A stretch of DNA of 64,000 nucleotides from Mesaphorura yosii (taxonomy: Eukaryota; Arthropoda; Collembola; Poduromorpha; Tullbergiidae), in assembly GCA_009869945.1 (NCBI GenBank), contig WIXG01000152.1, forward strand, positions 1 to 64,000, written 5' to 3'. Shown one piece after another: positions 51,692-62,228 of the stretch; within the stretch, counting starts at the first letter, position 1; each line of letters opens with the position of its first letter. A program made the translations under genes and the position numbers. The notes below the pieces were generated by a model. The model had not been told where the DNA came from. It was given only the letters and a program-made list of their open reading frames with translations, and ran no database searches.

Positions 51692-54600
51692 ATGGAGAGT
51701 ACTTTCGGGTGGCTAGATTATTTAATCGTCACTGCAACGTTGCTATTCTCAATACTCATCGGTCTCTACTATGCATTCTGGGCGAAACAGAGCAAGGAGG
51801 ACCTCCTCGTCGGTGGTCGCAAAATGGGTCAGTGCTTATTTACATTTTTTAAAGTAATTTTTCAAGCGTTAAAGACCATGTTTGTAAGGAAGGAAGGAAA
51901 TGTTTAGAGGCTTTGACCTCGCCCTCCGGTGCAGTAGGAAAACTACTTAACAACTTTTTTTTGTTATTTTTTCACAGGTATTCTGCCAATTGCAGGTTTG
52001 AACTTCTTGCATAATTACATTCAGAAATACCGTAAAGTACGACTTACCACCCCATACACTAAAATCTTTCGTTTGAAACTATATAAGCCCATGGGCATCG
52101 TGGACAAAGTAGACGTAAAAAGGTAAACATGCGAGTGAGCAAGTGAAGGTGCAAGCGGTAGATGAATTTGCTCATTTGAATCATACAATATGAGTTAATA
52201 AGTGGCTCTAATAAATTTGACAAATTATGAAGCAAACGACTAATATGAGACGTGCGTATTAGACCAAATTCAATCTCAAAGTGCTACGCTATGCAGAGGA
52301 AGGGTCTCCCGCGACTGAGCCTCCCAGCGACGAAGCCTCCCATCAATGGGTGTCTGAATCTCCCCAGTTGTCAATAGAGCAAACCGTCGCCAATTTACAT
52401 TGACGTAGGCACTGCAGGTCCACTAACGGGTTCAATTCTTAATTTTGGACCCGAGGCAGGGAAGGGTCTAAGCGGGTATAAACTGTTAACATTGTATTTA
52501 CATTTTCAATAACAGATAAAGTGATAAAGTGTAGTCGCCTAGTTAGCCACAGGGAGCCCCAGTCAAGGGGAGACTGAATCGCCGGGAAACCCGGTAGAAA
52601 GGAGGCTGAGTCGCCGAAGAGTGAGTGAGCGCTTGAAACAATAAAAGCCCATGGGCCTACATTATGACCTGAGCATGCCAAAATTCGGGTTCGGGCTTAT
52701 AGATAGTAGTTTACGATAATTATAATTCAGAGTGAAAGGTAATTAACCTCACGATTTCCAGCTTCCATGTTGGCCACGTACATGAGCGCCATTGCAATCA
52801 TAGGTATGTTGTCTTATATTGGTTTAGCATTAACGTTACTGTTATCTAAGGTGTTTACCTTTTGGCACAGGCTACCCAGCAGAAGTGTACGCCTTCGGGA
52901 CGCAGATTTTCATGAACACAATAACCATGCTGCTGTTCATGCCGCTCAGTGTCTACTTCTTCATGACAGTCTTCTACAAAATGAAGCTGACAAGCGTCTA
53001 CGAGGTTCTTTCTTATCCATTTGTGTGCTCCTGAACCGAAAGTAATTGGTTGCTGAAGTTCTCAATTTGCTTGTAGTATTTGGAGCACAGGTTTAACTCG
53101 ACATTTGTCAGACACTTTGCTTCGTTCATATTTATACTTCAAATGTCGATATTCATGGGCGTGTGCTTGTACGCGCCTGCGATCGCCCTGCACTCGTTCA
53201 TTGGACTCAAGGTGTGGCAGTCTGTCGTTGGTCTGGGGCTCTGCGCAACAATTTACACGTCCATTGTAAGGCGGCAACGACACAGTTATTAACTAAGGCA
53301 ATTTGATGGGAAATATCAATTTTACCATTCAGGGTGGTTTAAAAGCTGTCGTCTGGACGGACGTGTTTCAGCTAACCATTATGATTGGTGGACTATTGGC
53401 AATCTTTATTCAGGGATTCGTTGCGTCCGGCGGCGTGGGTGAAGCATTCACGAAAGCAAACCAACATGGTCGCTTGGAATTATTCAAGTGAGATGCTGGC
53501 CTGTTACAGTTTTCTTCAGAGACTAATATATTTAAAATTAGTTTTTCGGTGGACCCTTTCATGCGTCATAACACGCTCAACTTCATTCTTGGACAAGGAT
53601 TTGCCATATTTTGCTTATTCGGAACTCATCAGCCACAAGTTCAGCGATATTGCAGCCTGCCTTCTCTCAAAAGCGCAATCAAGTACGTGAATGCCAAGAA
53701 TTACTCTCAGATAATGCAATCTCCTTAACTAGTTGCCATTTGTTTATGACAGGGCTGTGTTCTGCGCAATGCCTTTAAATGTCCTTGTAATTGGAGCCTG
53801 CCTTCTTGCTGGAGTCGTCATTTTCGCCACGTACGTCGGTTGCGACCCTCTTCTGACGGGCGAAATCAAGAAGATAGATCAGATAGTACCCTACTTTGTG
53901 CAGAAAGAACTCAGCTTCATTCCGGGAATGCTGGGTTTATTCACGGCCTGCGTTTTCAGTGCTTCATTAAGGTAGGGCTGGTGAAATAATGCTCTGACTG
54001 AATAGATTGTAAGAAGACGACATAACTTCTTTTGCAGTACACTCTCCTCTGGGCTAAACTCTTTGGCCGCAGTTGTTTGGGAAGACTTCCTTTGCAAAAT
54101 TCCTCGTTTGAGCAACGCCAGCCCAGAAGCCAAAGCCCACATCATTCGAATTACGTGTTAGCTGGCAGTCTTTACTCAAATTTAGCGATTGTGGTCTGAT
54201 ACTAATTTACCGTCTTAAATCTGTGCCTAATCTGTAGCTGGTTTGTTTGGAGTTCTGAGCATTGGCCTAGCCTTTGGTGCCGAAAAGACTGGAGCAAACA
54301 TTCTAGCTGCAACAATAACTGCAATGGGCGCTTTGAGCGGGCCTTTAGGAGCTGTATTCATGATGGGAATTTTGATGCCATTTATCAACCGTCCTGTGAG
54401 TTATAGAGGACAGTACGCATTTGTGACCGACCAGCGGATTCATAGAACAATACTCAAACGTGTCGTTGTTAGGGTGCAATCTCAGGGATGACGGCGGGAT
54501 TCGTGGCCATGTGCTGGATCACTGGCGGTGCCTTCACAGTAGGCAGATCTCACATCAAAATATTGCCACTCAATGCCGATGATTGCATAGAACCGGCATT

Positions 54601-55125
54601 CTCTAACTCGACTGCAAGAATTGTTCCAGGAGTGTAAGGTCAAAATAAGTTTTGCGTAGAAAGTCCAGCTTGAAGTAACAGTAAAATGTGTTTCAGTGAA
54701 TGGCCCGCCAAAATTTACACAGTCAGCTACATTTTATATCCGTTTATTGGTGGAGTCATAACCATCACGATATCAATTTTAGTCAGTCTTGTGACCGGCG
54801 GTAAGCATCTTTCCAAAGCGTATAAAATTCTCGAAACCATATTGAATTGAGTGCACCGTTCATTGCAGGATGTCAGTCAGCGAAAAACGTCGACGACCAG
54901 TATTTACATCATCTCCTGCGTAAAAAGAGCACGATGAGGGCCAGACGAGAAGTGAACCAGAACTATCTCGACAGAATCACATCTATAGACAAGGCAGCCT
55001 ACTACGGTTACAACCCAGTCAACTCCGAACGGCGTTCCGCATCTCCTGCCAGCAGCACTCCCGTCAGTCCGGGCGACTCGGAACGACCGCTGCTGTACAG
55101 GTTGACGTCGCAAGTTAGCAAGTGA
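51692..55125 (+). CDS. SLC5-family sodium/solute symporter, copy A
   Basis: Member of the sodium:solute symporter family, closest in type to the monocarboxylate/multivitamin branch (SLC5A8, A12, A6). Thirteen exons give 610 residues: 51692-51827, 51978-51995, 52762-52803, 52871-53004, 53077-53265, 53333-53487, 53542-53682, 53753-53971, 54038-54156, 54238-54395, 54473-54633, 54697-54800, 54869-55125. Landmarks: EDLLVGGRKMG near residue 40, the 18-bp exon coding GILPIA, GYPAEVYAFGTQ, YTSI/GGLKAVVWTDVFQ (about 170-186), THQPQVQRY, and LSTLSSGLNSLAAVVWEDF (344-362), which holds the Ser/Thr pair that forms the second sodium site in NIS and vSGLT. The C-terminal tail is hydrophilic (SASPASSTPVSPGDSERP). 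Substrate cannot be told. First of three tandem copies; the 766-bp second intron carries an insertion. Confidence 0.93.
52081..52656. repeat. putative insertion in intron 2 of symporter A
   Basis: The 16-base words ATATAAGCCCATGGGC (52081-52096) and ATAAAAGCCCATGGGC (52641-52656) differ at one position and flank 544 bp, as a target duplication would. Inside, two adjacent 16-bp units starting GCGACTGAGCCTCCCA and GCGACGAAGCCTCCCA lie at 52311-52342, and imperfect inverted counterparts (GGAGACTGAATCGCC and GGAGGCTGAGTCGCC) at 52568-52616. This could be a small foldback element. The 10-bp core GCCCATGGGC is itself palindromic, so chance or a hairpin end is an alternative. Confidence 0.45.
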
Positions 55126-55139
55126 TTTATCAGGTTCTC

Positions 55140-55145
55140 AATAAA
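55140..55145 (+). terminator. polyadenylation signal of symporter A
   Basis: AATAAA 14 bp after the stop of copy A. The remaining spacer to copy B (to 55560) is 415 bp and must contain the promoter of copy B; no other feature is visible in it. Confidence 0.6.
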
Positions 55146-55560
55146 ACAACGCAGAAGCAGATATCTTTGTCTTCCGTTGTACCAATAAACCTTGTTCAGT
55201 ATATCCATGCGAAAGAAATTTGCACTTCTTATCGAGTTATCAAAAAGCGCACACTATAAAAAAAACTCGTATTTCATGATAAACTAACTCATTTCCGATG
55301 TTAAGCCCTCTCGAGTCCTTATCAGTTATCACCTCGTTTTCTGTATTTCTCAGTTGTGAATGAATGAGTACACTCTTGATATTGTGAATGATGAATGAAT
55401 TCGTTGTACTTGTGCGTTTGTTTTCGACAAACGAGCGTTTAGGTTTTAGGCGGAAAAGAGTCGATGAGGTTCAAGTCAGTAGTTTGGAGTCCAGTAGTGC
55501 CAAAACAATACGAAACAGCTTTTAGCAGTTGTGCGGATATCTCATCGTCGCTTAGGGGAA

Positions 55561-58162
55561 ATGCTCACATTTGTTGATCTCATCGTCACCGCCAGCTTCC
55601 TCCTCATACCGGCGATTCTAGGATGCATGTACTGCATATCCTCACGCAGCTACGAGGAGCTGGCTGTAGGTGGCAGAAATCTAGGCATTGTGCCGGTTGC
55701 ATTCTCCACAGTTATTGGATTCCTCGTGTTTAGTCAAAGCATTCTGAATGGTAAGGAGCAAGAAACTATTGAAAACTTTTTAATCGTTCCAAGTACTCAA
55801 TTTCTTTTACTCCTTTGACACAATGCAGTATCTGCTGGGTCTTCTTATTACATGAATGGCGCCCAAATGTTAACCACCGTTGCAGTCGTGATTTTGGCCA
55901 TTACAATGAGCATGGCGCTGTTTGTTCCTACCCTTCAAAAATTGAAGCTAACAAGCGTGTTTGAGGTGGGTCCTAAGAAATGTTTCGCTTAAATTTTTGT
56001 GGATCCTTTTAAGATAATAGATGAACCTTGCGTGTGACTTTTGTTTCAGTACCTTGAGCTTCGCTTCGACTCGACTGTTCTTCGCTGTATGCTGTCCTTA
56101 ATATTCATTGCTGTGACAGTGGTCGCATCGATGTCCATGCTTCGTGTCACCGCCGAAATTATTGCCGTCATTTTTCGGATCCCATTCTTTGTGAATATTT
56201 TGACGATCGGCCTTACTGCGACTTTGTACGCGTCTCTGGTACACCAAAAAATTTACTTTGCTATAATTTGCTAGGCATTTAGTAATGAATTGTTTCCAGG
56301 GTGGACTTCCTCTTGCAATCTTGTATCACGCGTTCATAACACTGGCATTGCTGTCAGCAATGACAATTCTTACTGTGAAAGGCACCGAGAGAACAGGTTT
56401 TGCAGGTGGATTTGGTTGGGTTCTGAAGTCGAGAATCCTCAGCAACCCGAAGTTCAAGTTCGAGTAGGCCGAAACTAAATGGTATCCGTTGGCGGTGCGT
56501 ATTCTCACTATTTCTTGGCATTTCAGTTTTTCACTCGATCCGTTTTCTCGATCAAATGATCTGAACCTCCTCCTGGGGTATGGATTCTCTATGACATGCC
56601 TCTATGGAATCCACCAGTCTCAATTCCAAAGATACTGCGCCGTGTCCACTAGACAAAAAAAGACGCAAATGTACGTTTCATTTAATCGAGATCAATTGCG
56701 TGCTCCTGTTCAGTTCTTTGTATTCTATTCAGAGCTTTAGGGATGGCCGTCCTCCTCGGCGCTCTTCTCTTCTCGCTGATTACTGCCATGATGTTGTCCA
56801 TTATGGCCTCATTTTGCGAATCCACGGATTTCGACTTTGGAACAAATGAAGGCGATTCGCACTTTGACGAATTTATCGCGATATTCACATTCATAATCGA
56901 CCAGGTGAAAAACCATTACGGAGTCAACGGTCTCCTCATTGCAGCAGCTGGTTCGTTTGTTTTGGGGTGCGTAATGCTTCATGCTGAGCGACCTCTACAG
57001 GCTGCATTGCACGAATTCCGGGTCTAAATTTCATTTCTTATTCAGCATGTTGTCCGCATTGGTAAATTCACTTGGCGTAATCACGACAGAAGATTTCGCC
57101 AAAAGAATTCTTGGGCCACGTTCCGACGCGACATGGACTCATATTTTAAGGGGACTTAGTAAGATTCGGGATATTATTCACAATTTTGTTCACTGGTGTT
57201 ATTCACTGTTTTAAATTACTGTTTCTCCTTCGTTTAGCCCTATTTTACGGAATTTTGATAACTGGACTTGCATGCATTCCGGTACACGTGGACGCACTTC
57301 ATCTATCGATCCATGAAATATTATTTATCACGATCAGCATTATTGGTTCCGCTTTCCTGGCTGGAATGTTTCTACCCTTCTCGAATAAATATGTAAGACC
57401 AAATACAGTGAACAGTGAATACAGTGAAACGATGTGACGACGATATGATCGAAATACCTCATACACTTGCAGGGAATTGGCTTTGGAGTTATAGTTGGAC
57501 TAATTTTCGCCGTGGCCTACAATGTGGAAACTCATTTGAAGATCTCACAGGAATTTGGATGGCCACACTTCAATAAAGCTAACGCCAATCGTGTCGAGCC
57601 TTTCTCAATTTGCGGTTCGAATGTAAATTACACCAATGAAGTCTGGCCACATTTGCGTCAAGTGCTTGATTCTGAGTAAGAAAAACTGGCGTAAAAGAAA
57701 TTGCAAATTCTTTCATTAGTTACGATGGTTTCTACACTTTTGACAGCGGCTGGAGTACAACATTGTTGAGTATTTCCCGACATTTGCATCCTTTGCTTGG
57801 ATCCATTCTGACCATTCTAGTTTCTATTCTTGTCTCCAGTCTAACAGGCGGTATGTGTAATTCAACACAGCAAATGTGTACGAATTTTATATTCTGATTT
57901 CTTTTCTGGTTCAGGATGCTGTCAACTCAAGCGCTTGAATCGTGACCATTTCCACCCACTTTTACGCACTTGTATTGCCAAGAGAAGAGATTCTGTTTCT
58001 TCGGACGAACATTCGGGAAAGCCATTGCTCAGAAACCCAGTAGCAAATTCGCATCGGAACGTCGACCGTGTGTCTGGATTTCCGATGGCGAAAGGCGCTT
58101 CAAACTTTTCCCTGTTCCATCAACGATATGAGACATTGACACTGGACGAAGTGCCGCAGTAG
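55561..58162 (+). CDS. SLC5-family symporter, divergent copy B
   Basis: Eleven exons give 626 residues: 55561-55750, 55829-55965, 56050-56238, 56300-56463, 56527-56670, 56733-56966, 57046-57158, 57238-57392, 57473-57675, 57747-57850, 57915-58162. Fold and most intron phases match copies A and C, showing common descent (for example YLELRFDSTVLRC, and a 189-bp exon ending ATLYASL). Several family hallmarks are changed: EELAVGGRNLG for EDLLVGGR, GGLPLAILYHAFI (173-185) for GGLKAVVWTDVFQ, GIHQSQFQRY for THQPQVQRY, and LGMLSALVNSL for LSTLSSGLNSL, which removes the Ser/Thr pair of the second sodium site (Gly353, Met354). The reading frame is intact throughout, so it is probably expressed with an altered transport or regulatory role. 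The start is the Met before LTFVDLIVTASF, aligned with the other copies; a GTG in frame 30 bp upstream was not used. Confidence 0.88.
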
Positions 58163-59079
58163 AATAAGTCACTTAAGATTCCAAAGGTTAGAGTGCGATT
58201 CATGTGAGAATTTCAGCTTAAAGTGAATCAATATGCTACACATACGGCTGCGATTCCTAATATTGAAATAAATGTACAGGTCTCACGATCTTAGTCGAGA
58301 CGGATTTAATTGAGAATTACGTAATGTAATGCAGTGAACGTGCCATTAAATGTAACTTAGTTCAATGCAGACAGTATAAATGGTCGTTTATCAGCTCTAA
58401 TTGTTCCAAATAAGTACGAGCACGTACTCCACAGAGAAAGTCCTTGCGAGCGTGACGTGGGGTTGATCTTTGAACGTAAATAATTAGTACAATTGTACCA
58501 ATCTCTGTCACGGGATTCAGAGGTTTAGATTAAATAAGGGAGACGTTATAGGGTAGAGGACTAGACACTCCAGTTGATGAGTGCAGTGAGGAGGATTGGG
58601 CATTAATTCCCGGTGCCGAACGCAGTGAACCACGGTACCTGGAAGTACTACGTACGTTGTTCAGGGCGAAGTCCAATGTACTTGGTTATCACCTCGAGTG
58701 CCTGCTGGATTTAGTTTACGGGGGATTATACATGTGATCCACACGTATTTGCACTCGCAAGCCATCCAAACTAAAGGAACATCACCCGTGACTCGCTGCA
58801 GACAGCTGCGTTCGTATACTTCATTAATAGCACCCTTCAGTGAGATTAAGCGGGCCGATGATAAAGCATGCATCGGTATACGAGATAAGAGCTGGATACG
58901 CACACGTTTTGCAGAGATGCTTCCTTTAATTTTTACAATTTAGTCGCGTCTCAATTGTCTTCATAAAAGAGGCGTCCCTGGCCATAACCAGTCATTCTAT
59001 GAGGAAAGTCCGCCTGAATTGTTCTTCTTTCTGGTAACTTCCCCTCGTGCGACTGGTGTTTGGCACTCATTTGACAGAC
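58163..59079. other. spacer between symporters B and C
   Basis: No gene seen. An AATAAA at 58267-58272, 105 bp after the stop, is the likely polyadenylation signal of copy B. The open frames on both strands at 58661-58943 are mutually antisense and show no family resemblance. The promoter of copy C must lie at the right end. Confidence 0.55.
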
Positions 59080-61863
59080 ATGGCTTACGAGACGAATCAC
59101 TTTGGGGTTGTGGACTACATTGTGGTCATAGTCACACTGATTGCCTCGTTGTCCATCGGAGTCTTCTTTGCTCTTAAGAAGCAGACCACGGAAGATTTGC
59201 TCGTGGGTGGACGAAGCATGGGACCTCTCCCAATTGCGGCTAGCATGATGGTGACATACTTCAGGTCTCGATCTCTGCCTTTAAGCTCGACGTCCCAGGC
59301 TCGTGTTGAGATTAGCTAATGTTGTCCTTTGTTCATTCCTCTCCACAGTGCCATCAGCATTCTAGGTAAGTGCGTGAAACACCTGCAAGAACGACTGACA
59401 CTTGCCACCTGCATTTATTATCACTCCTGCGCTATCTTCGCTAAACATATTGAATCTTTTGTCAATTGTTGGCACCAGGGTACCCTGCAGAAATATTTTA
59501 TCACGGGATGGAAATGTACATGATGACAATTACCACTTTTATCTTCGCTCCCATATCAGCTTTCCTGTTTGTGCCACTTTTCTTCGAAATGAAGCTGACG
59601 AGTATATTCACTGTACGTGATAGAACACATTCCACGCTATCAAATCAAATAACTCAAGTCATGATCTTTTGTCTTTCAGTATTTTGAGTTGCGATTCGAG
59701 TCGATCGTGACAAGATGTCTGGCTTCGCTCCTGTTTATCATGCAAACACTCTTCATATCAGCAGTAATTTTATATGCACCGTCGATTGCAATAGAGAGTA
59801 TCCTCGGAATACCGAAATGGATATCAATTGTTGGAATAGGAATCTCGTGCACGATTTACACGTCCATTGTGCGTAGCAGAATTTGTTTACATCATCTGCA
59901 CGCGGACTCTGATCCGGACCATTCGGTCAATATTTGAGGAATGACTGAACTCTAATTGAAAAAATTCACAGGGAGGACTGAAGGCTGTGGTGTGGACGGA
60001 CGTTTTTCAATTGATTATGATACTGATTGGAATGGGGACGATTGTGGTCAAAGGCGTAATTACAGCAGGTGGATTTGCGGCCGTTTTCGAGATCGCGGGC
60101 GAACATGGTCGGCTGAACTTGCTCAAGTGCGTGCGCATTCAAAGCTCATTCAATCCGTCTCAACATTCCAAAACCGTGATTCTATGTTTCTAGTTTTAAG
60201 GTCGATCCGTTTATGAGACACAACGTCTTCAATTTTCTCGTTGGATTTGGTTTCACAATGATTTGCATGATTTCCACTCATCAGCCTCAAGTCCAGCGGT
60301 ACTCAAGCCTTCCCTCCAAAACTATCGCCATTAAGTACGTGAACAAGTGAAGAAAGGCCTGGAATCATAAGGCAATGAAATGACATGAGTACATAAAAAC
60401 CACTTTCGTTGCAGGGCAATTGTGTTGAGCGTGCCAATCAACTTCGTAGCTGCGACACTGGTACTTCTCACAGGGCTATCAATTTTTGCAACCTACGCGT
60501 ACTGTGACCCACTGCGCAAGAAGGACATAAAGTACCCCGATCAGATCGTGCCTTACTTCGTCATAAATCAACTGGCTTTTATTCCTGGAATGTTTGGGCT
60601 CTTCATTTCCTGCATCTTCTGCGCAGTTTTGAGGTATAAAAAGCAACAGAATGGCAGACAATGAATACAAAATGAGATTACAATGGTACCTGACATATTC
60701 TTGCAGCACTCTTTCTTCCATGCTAAACTCGTTGTCTGCGGTGACATGGGAAGATTTTTGCAGTAAGATTCCAATTTTCGAGAATATGAAGCCGAATATC
60801 CAGGCGCATGTATCAAGACTTTTGTGTAAGTGGCTTCCACCCGACGTCCCTTGATAGAGGCCTGTATCACAAGTTTTATATTGTGCAGCCGCAGTGTACG
60901 GAGTTATTATGATATTCCTGGCGTTTATGGCACAGAATTTGGGCGCACTTCTCCCAATGTTGTTCACGGCCATAGGAGCAACGGTAAAATCACAAGTGTC
61001 TTCATTCCACACTCAATATTAACGAGACTTTTTATGGGTTAGACTGGGCCTTTAGCCGGAATCTTCTTGATGGGCATTTTTTCAACGTGCATCAACAAAC
61101 ACGTGAGTTGACGAGGGAAAAAACTGCCACGTGTAGTATTGGAAAGTTTAAGATTTTGGATTAATAGGGCGCAATTGGTGGGATGCTTGCTGGAATATGC
61201 TCAATGTGCTTCGTCACAGCCAAAGCATTCCAAAACAAGCAAATTCACGCTCCACTGCCTACAAGTATCGATGGCTGTCCTGATGATCTAAATGTAACGG
61301 CCACTATCACGAGGGATGCAGTTCCCCACGATACGTAATGCCACAATAAATTGCCCTATGTTGTTTGACACTTGAAACTTTTAGCGACCTTGACTTGAAT
61401 CACAGGGAGTGGCCTGATAAATTGTACACACTCAGCTATTTATTGTATCCCGTGGTGGGTGCGATTATCACGATCATTGTGGGCTCAATCGTCAGTGGTC
61501 TGACCGGAGGTAAATCCAGGAATTTCTGTGCGAGCTTATGGAAAATCCCTAAATTGCAGTGCTACCCTGTTTCTGTCTGCAGGTTTCTGCGGTATGAAGA
61601 ACGTGAATCCAAAATACCTGCATCCCCTTCTGAGAAGGTGCAAGTGCGGGTCTCAAGAAGTTGAGCTTCGAGTCAAGGCGAGTCTGAGTCGGAAAAATGA
61701 GTTTGACAAGTCTTCGAAACAGAGCAGTCCTATCACTGCCACAACAACGACGAGCTCCTACACTTACTACCCTTATACGTACGAAGTACTTCCGAATGGG
61801 GAAGAAAGGAAAGGCCAGTACAGTAACGGAACTTCGGAAAAACGCTTACTTAGCCCTTTGTGA
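59080..61863 (+). CDS. SLC5-family sodium/solute symporter, copy C
   Basis: Thirteen exons give 628 residues: 59080-59264, 59349-59365, 59479-59612, 59680-59868, 59972-60126, 60194-60334, 60415-60633, 60707-60825, 60889-60983, 61043-61102, 61168-61334, 61385-61509, 61583-61863. It keeps EDLLVGGRSMGPLPIAASMM, GYPAEIFYHG, YTSI/GGLKAVVWTDVFQ (176-188), THQPQVQRY and LSTLSSMLNSLSAVTWEDF with the sodium-site Ser347/Thr348. Exon 2 is only 17 bp and codes SAISILG together with its neighbours. Relative to A, one exon is split by an extra 59-bp intron (60984-61042). An extracellular NVTAT site lies after a cysteine (about 480-490). The tail is Ser/Thr/Tyr-rich. Like A it should couple sodium to an organic anion or vitamin substrate; which one is not visible. 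It is convergent with the FANCM-like gene, stops 365 bp apart. Confidence 0.93.
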
Positions 61864-62091
61864 TTGCTCAAATATAATAGAAATATCATCAAATTTTATT
61901 AGGAGTCTAAATATAACCCGTTACAAGCCTTTTATTTCCATCGTGGCCTGAAAATATTGCTCCCAATTTACTCAGCTTTGATCTTGGTTTCAATGCCAGT
62001 TGGTTCAATGGATGGATCTCCCTGGAAAGCAACATCCTACTGAATGATCACTCTGAGGAAAATATCGTACTTAAATTAAATGGTATAATTC

Positions 62092-62097
62092 TTTATT
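62092..62097 (-). terminator. polyadenylation signal of the FANCM-like gene
   Basis: AATAAA on the minus strand, 132 bp after the stop at 62229. Two further minus-strand copies lie at 61931-61936 and 61895-61900, so 3' ends may overlap the 3' region of symporter C. The 365-bp spacer contains nothing else. Confidence 0.5.
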
Positions 62098-62228
62098 CAG
62101 CTAACCCACAAACATTTGACGACTTGATTGACATTCAACAGGTAACAAGTTCCAAATACACCGGAAAAGTGAAATTTGCGATTTATTAGTACGCGAAAAC
62201 AGGCGCTATATATAGTTATTAGAACCGG

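Noticed and set aside
55531-55560. Upstream in-frame extension of symporter B
   Set aside because: It begins with GTG; the ATG at 55561 aligns with the starts of the sister copies.
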